Shown here piece after piece: positions 1 to 5,489 of a stretch of 5,489 nt of DNA. The first letter of the stretch is position 1. The number at the start of each line of letters is the position of its first letter. Below the pieces are notes generated by a model, which saw nothing but the letters and a program-made list of their open reading frames with translations, made no database searches and was not told the origin of the DNA. A program made the position numbers and the translations under genes. The stretch covers positions 1 through 5,489 of the forward strand of contig CANISN010000129.1 in the NCBI GenBank assembly GCA_947470165.1, given 5' to 3'. The stretch comes from Burkholderiaceae bacterium (GTDB taxonomy: Bacteria; Pseudomonadota; Gammaproteobacteria; Burkholderiales; Burkholderiaceae).

Positions 1-846
1 AGTTTCTACACGGTCTTCTGCCAAAATGAGCAGCTTATCCCCTGTGTCAACTAGCGCGTAGCTCAGTTCAGGATGAACATTCAATGCTTGATTTGACGGA
101 ATAGTCCAAGGTGTTGTTGTCCAGATCACAATCATTCCAGGCTTAGCTGGAATTTCTGTCATAGCAAATGCTTTTGCGAGTTGTGGGCGTTGCGCATCGT
201 CAAATGCAAAGCCAACATCTACTGTCGGATCAGTCTTGTCTTGGTATTCCACTTCGGCTTCAGCGAGTGCAGAGCCACAATCAAAGCACCAGTTCACTGG
301 CTTTAAGCCACGAAAGACGTAACCCTTTTCCCAGATCTTCCCTAGCGCACGAATCTCATCCGCTTCATTGCGAAAGTTCATAGTGAGGTACGGGTTATTC
401 CAGTCACCAAGAACGCCTAAGCGCTCAAAGTCAATCTTTTGCTTATCAACCTGCACCTTGGCATAGGCGCGCGCTTTAGCTTGCACTTCCGCCGTTGGTA
501 GATTTTTGCCAAACTGCTTTTCAATCTGAATCTCAATGGGCATCCCATGGCAATCCCAGCCAGGAACATATACAGAGTCGAAGCCCATTAACCAGCGGGA
601 CTTCACAATCATGTCTTTGAGAATCTTGTTTACTGCATGACCAATATGAATATCGCCGTTTGCATAAGGAGGACCATCATGCAAAATGAATTTTGGTTGA
701 TTGGCATGCGCCGCACGAATCTTGTCATAGAGTTTATTTTTTTGCCATTGCGCAACCCACTGTGGTTCACGTTTTGGTAGATCACCCCGCATCGGAAACG
801 AGGTCTCTAGAAGATTTACGGGGTAAGAATTTTCTTTTTCAGACAT
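1..846 (-). CDS. ileS: Isoleucyl-tRNA synthetase, N-terminal part (cut by window edge)
   Basis: Cytoplasmic class I aminoacyl-tRNA synthetase that activates isoleucine with ATP and charges tRNA-Ile. Reading leftwards from ATG at 846-844 gives 282 uninterrupted residues, about 30% of a usual protein of roughly 930-960, running off the left edge. The start reads [20 protein letters not shown], typical of bacterial IleS. The class I signature HIGH is at residues 67-70 in the context [23 protein letters not shown] follows in the Rossmann fold, and the threonine-rich [11 protein letters not shown], hallmark of the CP1 editing domain that hydrolyses mischarged Val-tRNA, begins at W242. The KMSKS loop and anticodon-binding part lie outside the window. 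The ATG lies inside the end of ribF (8-base overlap, ATGTCTGA), so the two are surely co-transcribed and probably translationally coupled; no strong Shine-Dalgarno is visible. Identification is near certain. Confidence 0.98.
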   Translation of the reverse strand, partial: MSEKENSYPVNLLETSFPMRGDLPKREPQWVAQWQKNKLYDKIRAAHANQPKFILHDGPPYANGDIHIGHAVNKILKDMIVKSRWLMGFDSVYVPGWDCHGMPIEIQIEKQFGKNLPTAEVQAKARAYAKVQVDKQKIDFERLGVLGDWNNPYLTMNFRNEADEIRALGKIWEKGYVFRGLKPVNWCFDCGSALAEAEVEYQDKTDPTVDVGFAFDDAQRPQLAKAFAMTEIPAKPGMIVIWTTTPWTIPSNQALNVHPELSYALVDTGDKLLILAEDRVET

Positions 847-1789
847 AAGCTTTTTTCTGGAAATAATTTCTGGCATGCGCTGCATCAGATGCAATCGCTT
901 TGGTAAGAGCTTCGAGATTGGAGTACTTCGCCTCATCACGAATTTTTTCTAAGAGTTCTACGGTAATAATTTTTCCATAGACATCTGCGTTGTAATCAAA
1001 AATGTGAGTTTCCAGTAATACACGACCTTCATCTTCGACAGTCGGTCTCACGCCTAGGCTAGCTACGGCAGGAAGTGGCTTATTACTGAGCCCTACTACC
1101 TGGGCAGTAAAGATGCCAGAGCAGGCTGGTTTTCGGTGGTGCAGATGATTGGCAACTGCAAGATTCAATGTTGGGAAACCTAAAGTACGCCCCAGTTTTT
1201 GACCATGAATGACGTGGCCAGAGATTCCGTAAGGACGGCCGAGTAATTTTGTGGCCTGCTCCATACTTCCATTGGCCAATGCATTACGCAATGCTGAACT
1301 GGAAATTCTTTCGCCGTCTTCAAGCACGGTATGAATGCTTGACACTTCAAAACCATATTTTTCACCGGCTCCTTTTAGGCTTGCAAAGTTACCAGCGCGT
1401 TTTGCACCATAGCAAAAATCATCCCCAATCAAAATCCATTTAGCGTTGAGTTGTTTGATGATGATTTCAGAAACAAATTCTTCTGGTGTGAGGCGAGCAA
1501 ATGCCTTGTTGAAATGCTCCACAATAACGCGGTCGATGCCGATCTCTGCAAAGGCTGCAAGCTTGTCACGTAAATTCAGAATACGTGGGGGCGCTTGATC
1601 TGGGGAAAAGAATTCTTTAGGGTGCGGCTCGAAGGTCATCACGCAGCTGACTAAGCTACGTTCCTGGGCTCCATCCTTGAGCTCTTTTAGCAGGGCGCGA
1701 TGACCCCTGTGCACGCCATCGAAATTACCGATGGTTAAGGCACAAGCTGGTCCTGCAGAAAATTGGGTGGGGCCACGGAATACGTTCAC
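839..1789 (-). CDS. ribF: Bifunctional riboflavin kinase / FAD synthetase RibF
   Basis: Phosphorylates riboflavin to FMN and then adenylylates FMN to FAD, in the cytoplasm. The 316 residues match the usual bacterial length (about 300-330). The N-terminal FMN adenylyltransferase domain (about 15-180) shows the nucleotidyltransferase motif [10 protein letters not shown] (21-30), TFEPHP (52-57), [13 protein letters not shown] (122-134) and [10 protein letters not shown] (162-171), the last in place of the more familiar SSTRIR. The C-terminal riboflavin kinase domain (about 185-310) has [15 protein letters not shown] (196-210) with the Mg-ATP-binding PTxN, SLGVRPTV (244-251), and LLETHIFD with the expected catalytic Glu at 260. 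The start is GTG (1789-1787), chosen because homology begins right after it (the NVFRG region) and no ATG lies in frame nearby upstream; a weak GAAAG at 1801-1797 sits 7 bases before. It is first in a leftward operon with ileS, the common betaproteobacterial order. Confidence 0.97.
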   Translation of the reverse strand: MNVFRGPTQFSAGPACALTIGNFDGVHRGHRALLKELKDGAQERSLVSCVMTFEPHPKEFFSPDQAPPRILNLRDKLAAFAEIGIDRVIVEHFNKAFARLTPEEFVSEIIIKQLNAKWILIGDDFCYGAKRAGNFASLKGAGEKYGFEVSSIHTVLEDGERISSSALRNALANGSMEQATKLLGRPYGISGHVIHGQKLGRTLGFPTLNLAVANHLHHRKPACSGIFTAQVVGLSNKPLPAVASLGVRPTVEDEGRVLLETHIFDYNADVYGKIITVELLEKIRDEAKYSNLEALTKAIASDAAHARNYFQKKAYV

Positions 1790-1796
1790 TAAATCA

Positions 1797-1818
1797 CTTT
1801 CAGGGTCGCTTTCGGGGT
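1797..1818. repeat. Short imperfect tandem repeat in the ribF leader
   Basis: Two copies of a 10-base unit, CTTTCAGGGT (1797-1806) and CTTTCGGGGT (1809-1818), lie 12 bases apart and differ at one position. In the ribF direction they read ACCCCGAAAG and ACCCTGAAAG, filling most of the predicted leader just upstream of the GTG start. They may be chance, a small operator or a duplicated ribosome-entry segment (each copy ends in GAAAG). No function is established. Confidence 0.4.
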
Positions 1819-1826
1819 AACCATCA

Positions 1827-1832
1827 ATTATA
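1827..1832 (-). promoter_or_regulatory. Putative -10 element of the ribF-ileS promoter
   Basis: On the minus strand positions 1832 to 1827 read TATAAT, an exact sigma-70 -10 consensus. Transcription would begin near 1820, leaving a leader of about 31 bases before the ribF GTG. No good -35 is present: the best is GTGACG, 4 of 6 matches but about 19 bases away. This is the only gene-free DNA upstream of ribF, which supports the call. Transcription has not been shown. Confidence 0.5.
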
Positions 1833-1834
1833 TT
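1829..1834 (+). promoter_or_regulatory. Putative -10 element of the purN promoter
   Basis: Plus-strand TATATT (5 of 6 matches to the -10 consensus) overlaps the opposite-strand TATAAT by four bases. Initiation about 7 bases downstream would fall at or near the purN ATG at 1841, implying a leaderless or nearly leaderless mRNA. No recognisable -35 lies 15-18 bases upstream, so this is weaker than the minus-strand element. The true purN promoter could instead lie inside ribF. Confidence 0.3.
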
Positions 1835-1840
1835 GTGGGC

Positions 1841-2470
1841 ATGGCATCAATCGTCACCTTAATCTCAGGCCGCGGATCTAATTTCGAGGCCATCGTCAAA
1901 ACTGCACAAAAAGAGGGGTGGCCAGTTGAATTTACCGGGGTCATTGCCAACCATTCTGCTGCTAAAGGCCTTGATTTTGCCCGCTCTCAGGGTATTCCAG
2001 CTTTCTCCATCGAACATCGGGAGCATGCAACACGGGAGTCCTTTGATGCCGCCCTAATGATGAAAATCGATGAATTAGGGGCTGATTTAGTGGTTTTAGC
2101 GGGTTTTATGAGAATTCTGACCCCAGGATTTATTCGTCATTTTGAGGGTCGCCTCATCAATATTCACCCAGCCTTATTGCCTGCCTTTCCGGGTTTACAT
2201 ACCCATGAGCGTGCTTTAGCGGCCGGTGTTGCTGAGCATGGGGCTAGTGTGCACTTTGTCACCGAGGGAGTAGATGAGGGCCCCATCATTTGCCAGGCAT
2301 CTGTTTCAGTGCACCCAGACGATACCGCCGATAGCTTAGCGGCTCGGGTTTTGGCAGCTGAGCATCAGATTTACCCACGGGCCGTAAAATGGTTCTTAGA
2401 TGGACGATTGCGAATAGAAGGTAATCAAGTTCAGGTTCAACCACCGGAGTCGCAATTAATAAAATTATGA
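1841..2470 (+). CDS. purN: Phosphoribosylglycinamide formyltransferase (GAR transformylase)
   Basis: Third step of de novo purine synthesis: transfers the formyl group of 10-formyltetrahydrofolate to GAR, giving FGAR, in the cytoplasm. The 209 residues match the family (about 190-215). Visible motifs, numbered from the ATG at 1841: phosphate-binding SGRGSN (9-14), VVLAGFMRIL (84-93), NIHPALLPAFPGLHTH (107-122) with catalytic Asn107 and His109, and HGASVHFVTEGVDEGP (133-148) with catalytic Asp145. These lie within one residue of E. coli Asn106, His108 and Asp144, which favours ATG 1841; a GTG at 1835 would add only Met-Gly. No Shine-Dalgarno precedes either start. The stop overlaps the next gene's start as ATGA, so the two are translationally coupled. 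The gene is divergent from ribF. Confidence 0.97.
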   Translation: MASIVTLISGRGSNFEAIVKTAQKEGWPVEFTGVIANHSAAKGLDFARSQGIPAFSIEHREHATRESFDAALMMKIDELGADLVVLAGFMRILTPGFIRHFEGRLINIHPALLPAFPGLHTHERALAAGVAEHGASVHFVTEGVDEGPIICQASVSVHPDDTADSLAARVLAAEHQIYPRAVKWFLDGRLRIEGNQVQVQPPESQLIKL

Positions 2471-4068
2471 GTAAAGAACGTTCATCTCGCGGTGCCACCG
2501 CTGGTAGTAAAGCTAGATCAGGATCAAGTTCTCGGTTAGCCCCCCAAAAAACTTACGCTGCTAAATCAAAAGATCCCCTGCGCCGCCCAGAGCGTCGTAA
2601 TGCAAGCGGCAACATCATTGCGCCTGAAGGCCAAAAAAACTTTTCCAATGCCAAGGCCTTGCCGCAGCATGCGATTCATCTAGAGCGATTGCTTCCTGAG
2701 TTATTAAATTTCGAGCAGCCGGCCGATCGAGTAGTGAGTCGGTATTTCCGCTCCGAACCACAGTTGGGCAATCGTGATCGCGCTTTGATTGCGGAGAGTG
2801 CGTTTGCTATTTTGCGCCGTAAAAATGAGTTCTCACAATTTGCCTCTAGCGGTGAGGGCTCTCAAGCTAGACGCTTAGCCCTATTGGGTTTGATGTCTGC
2901 ATTGACTGAGGGTGGTCTCGGTTCAGCCAACCGCGCAGAGAGTGCGATTGCAGATCTCGCACATGTTCTGAAGTCTGGCGAATATGAGTGGTTGCAACGT
3001 TTTGCAACCGTTGATCCGGCAGCACTCAATCCATTGGTTCGTAATAATTTGCCTGAATGGCTTTGGGATGCTTTTGGAAAATACCCTGGCGAAGAAACAC
3101 GTGAAGCATTAGCCAAGACATTAATGCACCCAGCCTTGTTGGATCTGCGTGCCAACACGATGAAAACCACGCGTGAGCAATTGCTGGTCGAGATGAATGC
3201 ATTGGGTGGTCGCTATCAAGCTATCCCAACTCCATATGCGCCTGATGGTGTGCGCATTATGGGTAAGCCCGCTTTGCAAAATACGGTTGGATTTAAAGCG
3301 GGGATGTTTGAGGTACAAGATGAGGGTAGCCAGTTATTGACTTACTTACTAGCCCCCAAGCGGGGCGAGATGGTGGTGGACTTTTGTGCGGGTGCCGGCG
3401 GTAAAACTTTGGCGATTGGCGCGCTCATGCGCTCCACAGGGCGCCTATATGCTCTCGATACATCTGAGCGTCGCTTGGCTAATTTAAAACCACGACAAGC
3501 GCGCAGTGGACTCTCTAATGTACATCCCGTATGGATTGATAGTGAGAACGATGCCAAGATCAAGCGCTTGGCCGGCAAGATTGATCGAGTTTTAGTGGAT
3601 GCTCCATGTAGTGGTATGGGGACCTTGCGACGCAATCCTGATCTCAAATGGCGTCAGACTCCTGAAGGTGTTTTAGAGCTCAATCAAAAGCAGATGAATA
3701 TTCTGGCCTCTGCAAGCCGTTTGTTAAAACCTGGAGGCCGCTTGGTTTATGCCACTTGCAGTCTTTTGCCACAAGAAAATCAGCAAATTGCTGAAGACTT
3801 TCTGGCAAAACACCCTAATTTTGAGGTACTTCCTGCAGCCGAAGCTCTTAAGTCATTGTTTCCAAAAGATAAAATGCCAATTGGCTGCAGTCCTGATAAC
3901 CCTTGGTGGCAATTATGGCCTCATATTCACGGTACCGACGGCTTCTTTGCAGCGGTTTTCCAAAAGAAGGCTGCTGCACCTGTGGCAAAGGTCGATCAAG
4001 AGGATGTAAAAGATCAGGAAAAAGAGACCCAAGTCAAAACCAAGAAAGCTAGGAAAGAACTAAAATAA
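2467..4068 (+). CDS. RsmB/NOP-family rRNA (cytosine-5) methyltransferase (RsmB-like)
   Basis: SAM-dependent RNA m5C methyltransferase, most likely acting on rRNA. At 533 residues it is about 100 longer than E. coli RsmB (about 430). Residues 1-65 are a low-complexity Ser/Arg/Lys-rich tail; about 67-200 are a helical NusB-like region (GNRDRALIAESAFAILRR); the catalytic Rossmann domain follows. Key motifs: SAM-binding DFCAGAGGKT (305-314), DAPCSGMGTLRRNPDLKWR from 378 with product-release Cys381, and YATCS with nucleophilic Cys431. About 499-533 form a Lys/Glu/Gln-rich tail. The SAM motif reads CAGAGGKT, not the commoner CAAPGGKT, which suggests a paralogous subgroup. The actual target (E. coli RsmB makes m5C967 of 16S rRNA) is therefore not certain and I give no gene symbol. 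The start ATG overlaps the purN stop (ATGA). Confidence 0.93.
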   Translation: MSKERSSRGATAGSKARSGSSSRLAPQKTYAAKSKDPLRRPERRNASGNIIAPEGQKNFSNAKALPQHAIHLERLLPELLNFEQPADRVVSRYFRSEPQLGNRDRALIAESAFAILRRKNEFSQFASSGEGSQARRLALLGLMSALTEGGLGSANRAESAIADLAHVLKSGEYEWLQRFATVDPAALNPLVRNNLPEWLWDAFGKYPGEETREALAKTLMHPALLDLRANTMKTTREQLLVEMNALGGRYQAIPTPYAPDGVRIMGKPALQNTVGFKAGMFEVQDEGSQLLTYLLAPKRGEMVVDFCAGAGGKTLAIGALMRSTGRLYALDTSERRLANLKPRQARSGLSNVHPVWIDSENDAKIKRLAGKIDRVLVDAPCSGMGTLRRNPDLKWRQTPEGVLELNQKQMNILASASRLLKPGGRLVYATCSLLPQENQQIAEDFLAKHPNFEVLPAAEALKSLFPKDKMPIGCSPDNPWWQLWPHIHGTDGFFAAVFQKKAAAPVAKVDQEDVKDQEKETQVKTKKARKELK

Positions 4069-4095
4069 GGGTTTAGACCTCTCTAGGACACCCTT
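4067..4095 (+). other. Possible hairpin at the desaturase start
   Basis: AAGGGT (4067-4072) pairs perfectly with ACCCTT (4090-4095), and inside it TAGA (4074-4077) pairs with TCTA (4082-4085). The 3' arm abuts the TTG start, while most of the AGGA ribosome site falls in the unpaired bulge at 4086-4089. It could tune desaturase translation or act as a weak attenuator, but the stem is short and no U-tract follows, so I do not call a terminator. Confidence 0.3.
4085..4088 (+). promoter_or_regulatory. Ribosome binding site that decides the desaturase TTG start
   Basis: AGGA lies 7 bases before TTG 4096-4098, a normal spacing. An in-frame TAG at 4084-4086 blocks any earlier start, and the next in-frame Met is residue 60, after the first histidine box. 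TTG is therefore the only start that preserves the whole domain. Confidence 0.7.
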
Positions 4096-5289
4096 TTGAA
4101 TACAGCTTCAGGTTTTGATTTATTTCTTAATTGGCTTTCCGATGGTTATTTAAACTGGGCTTGGTGGCAAGTTCTCGTTTTTACGCTGGTTCTCACCCAT
4201 ATTACTATTGCCAGTGTGACGATCTTTCTGCATCGATGCCAAGCGCACCGCGCATTGGAGTTGCATCCCATCATGTCCCATTTTTTCCGTTTCTGGCTTT
4301 GGCTCACGACGGGTATGGTTACTAAGGAATGGGCAGCCATTCATCGCAAGCATCACGCAAAGTGCGAGACTATTGATGATCCCCATAGCCCACAAATTTT
4401 AGGCATCAGTACAGTGCTCTCTCGTGGCGCTGAGTTGTATAAATATGAATCACGTAATCAAGAGACTCTAGAGAAGTTTGGTCATGGCACCCCAGATGAT
4501 TGGCTTGAGCGTAATATCTACTCAAAGTATTCCTGGCAAGGCGTTGCATTAATGCTGATCATTGATGTGCTCTTGTTTGGTGCAATTGGCCTAACAGTGT
4601 GGGCAGTTCAAATGCTGTGGATCCCGATTACTGCTGCCGGAATAATTAATGGTATTGGTCACTTCTGGGGTTATCGCAATTACGACTGTGAAGATGCTTC
4701 AAGAAATATTTTTCCTTTGGGTATTTTGATTGGCGGAGAAGAGTTACATAACAACCACCATACCTTCGCTACCAGCGCTAAGCTTTCTAGTAAGTGGTAT
4801 GAGTTCGACATCGGCTGGATGTACATCCAGATGCTCAGTGCGCTTGGCTTGGCTAAGGTCAAGAAGACTTCTCCAAAACCAATACTGAGCGACCTGCGCC
4901 CTGCAGATCAGGGAACACTCGAAGCGATCATCGCTAACCGTTATGAAATCATGGCCCGCTATAGCAAGACTTTGCGCAGTTTCTTCAATAATGAAGTTCA
5001 GCATATGCAAGTGTTAGCGGCTCATCTGAATGATGCGCGTACCTGGTTGGGCAAGGATGAATCTCGTTTGACCGTAGAAGAAAAGAGCAAGTTAGAAGAG
5101 TTGATGGCAACGAATTCTCAGTTACGAAAGATGATTGAGATGCGCCGGGATTTGCAAGCCATCTGGAGTCGATCTAATGCTACTGGAGATCAATTATTGT
5201 CTCAGTTGCACTCTTGGTGCCAGCGTGCAGAAGATAGTGGCTTGAGTAGCTTGCGCGACTTCTCTTTAAGGTTGCGTTGCTATGTTTAA
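4096..5289 (+). CDS. Membrane fatty-acid desaturase, DesA/acyl-CoA delta-9 type, with helical C-terminal extension
   Basis: Di-iron integral membrane enzyme that introduces a cis double bond into saturated acyl chains (delta-9 is likely for this group), raising membrane fluidity using O2 and an electron donor. All histidine boxes are present: HRCQAH (H46, H51), HRKHH (H83, H86, H87) and HNNHH (H218, H221, H222), plus GHFWGYRNY (188-196) carrying the additional His189. Hydrophobic segments lie at about 26-45, 63-76, 149-167 and 168-187, as expected for four membrane spans. The catalytic part ends near 260. About 285-397 form a soluble helical domain rich in Glu, Leu and Arg, whose end (W374, A378, S381-G382-L383, L386, F389) resembles the ISL3 transposase terminus. 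The 397-residue length fits bacterial DesA proteins (about 390-400). It starts with TTG 27 bases after the methyltransferase stop, so is probably in the same transcript. Substrate (phospholipid-bound or acyl-CoA) and electron partner cannot be told from sequence. Confidence 0.93.
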   Translation: MNTASGFDLFLNWLSDGYLNWAWWQVLVFTLVLTHITIASVTIFLHRCQAHRALELHPIMSHFFRFWLWLTTGMVTKEWAAIHRKHHAKCETIDDPHSPQILGISTVLSRGAELYKYESRNQETLEKFGHGTPDDWLERNIYSKYSWQGVALMLIIDVLLFGAIGLTVWAVQMLWIPITAAGIINGIGHFWGYRNYDCEDASRNIFPLGILIGGEELHNNHHTFATSAKLSSKWYEFDIGWMYIQMLSALGLAKVKKTSPKPILSDLRPADQGTLEAIIANRYEIMARYSKTLRSFFNNEVQHMQVLAAHLNDARTWLGKDESRLTVEEKSKLEELMATNSQLRKMIEMRRDLQAIWSRSNATGDQLLSQLHSWCQRAEDSGLSSLRDFSLRLRCYV

Positions 5290-5315
5290 GTTGGCAGCTT
5301 GGTAAAAGCCTAGAC

Positions 5316-5350
5316 AATAAAAAACCCGCTGATGTGGCGGGTTTTTTATT
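5316..5350. terminator. Bidirectional intrinsic terminator between convergent genes
   Basis: A perfect 14-bp inverted repeat has arms 5316-5329 (AATAAAAAACCCGC) and 5337-5350 (GCGGGTTTTTTATT) around a 7-base loop. The five-base GC core is flanked by six A on the left and six T on the right, so it gives a U-tract whichever strand is read. It lies 27 bases after the desaturase stop and 28 bases after the rpmG stop on the other strand, serving both genes. Confidence 0.93.
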
Positions 5351-5377
5351 TGCAGCAAATAAATATCTAATCGGCAA

Positions 5378-5489
5378 TTATTTGAGCTTAGTTTCTTTAT
5401 AAGCAACGTGCTTGCGAATGGTTGGATCAAACTTCATGATCTCCATTTTTTCAGGCTTGGTGCGCTTGTTTTTTGAAGTTGTATAGAAG
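5378..5489 (-). CDS. rpmG: Large-subunit ribosomal protein L33, C-terminal part (cut by window edge)
   Basis: Small basic protein of the 50S subunit, located near the E site. Reading leftwards from the right edge, the last 36 residues run from [20 protein letters not shown] to VAYKETKLK and end in TAA at 5380-5378. This closely matches the E. coli L33 C-terminus ([16 protein letters not shown]...YKEAKIK). The full protein is about 55 residues, so about 19 residues are missing beyond the edge; rpmB usually lies just upstream there. No cysteine appears in this part, so it is the zinc-independent (C-minus) form and not the zinc-ribbon type. It is convergent with the desaturase and shares the terminator at 5316-5350. 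Confidence 0.96.
   Translation of the reverse strand, partial: FYTTSKNKRTKPEKMEIMKFDPTIRKHVAYKETKLK

Noticed and set aside
168..383. Plus-strand open frame of 71 codons at the left edge.
   Set aside because: It is antisense to ileS, which is continuous and well conserved here; the product is compositionally odd with no recognisable domain.
1789..1824. An 11-codon minus-strand reading frame from ATG 1824 ending TAG, overlapping the ribF GTG by one base, like a leader peptide.
   Set aside because: Its ATG lies upstream of the start site predicted from the TATAAT (about 1820), it has no ribosome site and the peptide has no regulatory codon pattern.
1790..1840. FMN riboswitch upstream of ribF.
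   Set aside because: The leader is far too short for the roughly 140-base FMN aptamer, and none of its conserved segments is visible.
2862..3170. Antisense open frame of 102 codons inside the methyltransferase gene, and a similar one at 3342-3647.
   Set aside because: Both lie wholly within a gene with clear motifs on the other strand, their products resemble no known family, and they lack ribosome sites; they are shadows of the real gene.
4067..4095. Intrinsic terminator after the methyltransferase gene.
   Set aside because: The stem is only 6 bp with a large loop and is followed by just two further T before the desaturase reading frame; read-through into the desaturase is more likely.
1..5489. 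Mobile element, CRISPR array, tRNA or defence system.
   Set aside because: Every stretch over about 90 bases is accounted for by a recognised housekeeping gene, with no repeat-spacer pattern, tRNA cloverleaf or transposase active site seen.

Overview
The window is an ordinary chromosomal housekeeping segment, most likely from a free-living betaproteobacterium of the Burkholderiaceae. A Polynucleobacter-type genome is my best guess, from the ribF-ileS order, the purN/RsmB-like methyltransferase pair and an A+T content of roughly half. The genus is inferred from protein flavour and not proven. I see no mobile element, CRISPR array, phage gene or RNA gene, and coding density is very high. No gene-free stretch exceeds about 90 bases.

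Layout: the left third runs leftwards on the minus strand. It holds ribF (bifunctional riboflavin kinase/FAD synthetase, complete) and then ileS (isoleucyl-tRNA synthetase, N-terminal 282 residues only), overlapping by 8 bases. A divergent intergenic region of about 50 bases (1790-1840) has overlapping -10-like hexamers on opposite strands. To its right a three-gene rightward cluster begins: purN (GAR transformylase), an RsmB/NOP-family rRNA (cytosine-5) methyltransferase overlapping purN by ATGA, and 27 bases later a DesA-type membrane fatty-acid desaturase that uses a TTG start. A 14-bp perfect inverted repeat at 5316-5350, with A- and T-tracts on its two flanks, is a bidirectional terminator. 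It separates the desaturase from the convergent rpmG (ribosomal protein L33, C-terminal part only), which runs off the right edge.

Together the genes serve basic growth: flavin cofactors, tRNA charging, purine synthesis, rRNA modification, membrane-lipid unsaturation and the ribosome. The purN-methyltransferase-desaturase grouping looks like co-transcription of unrelated housekeeping functions and not a dedicated pathway. I do not find a convincing new biological system. The points most worth a second look are the desaturase's helical C-terminal domain, whose last residues resemble the end of ISL3-type transposases, and the compact symmetric ribF/purN promoter. The methyltransferase's disordered basic tails and atypical SAM-binding motif come next.
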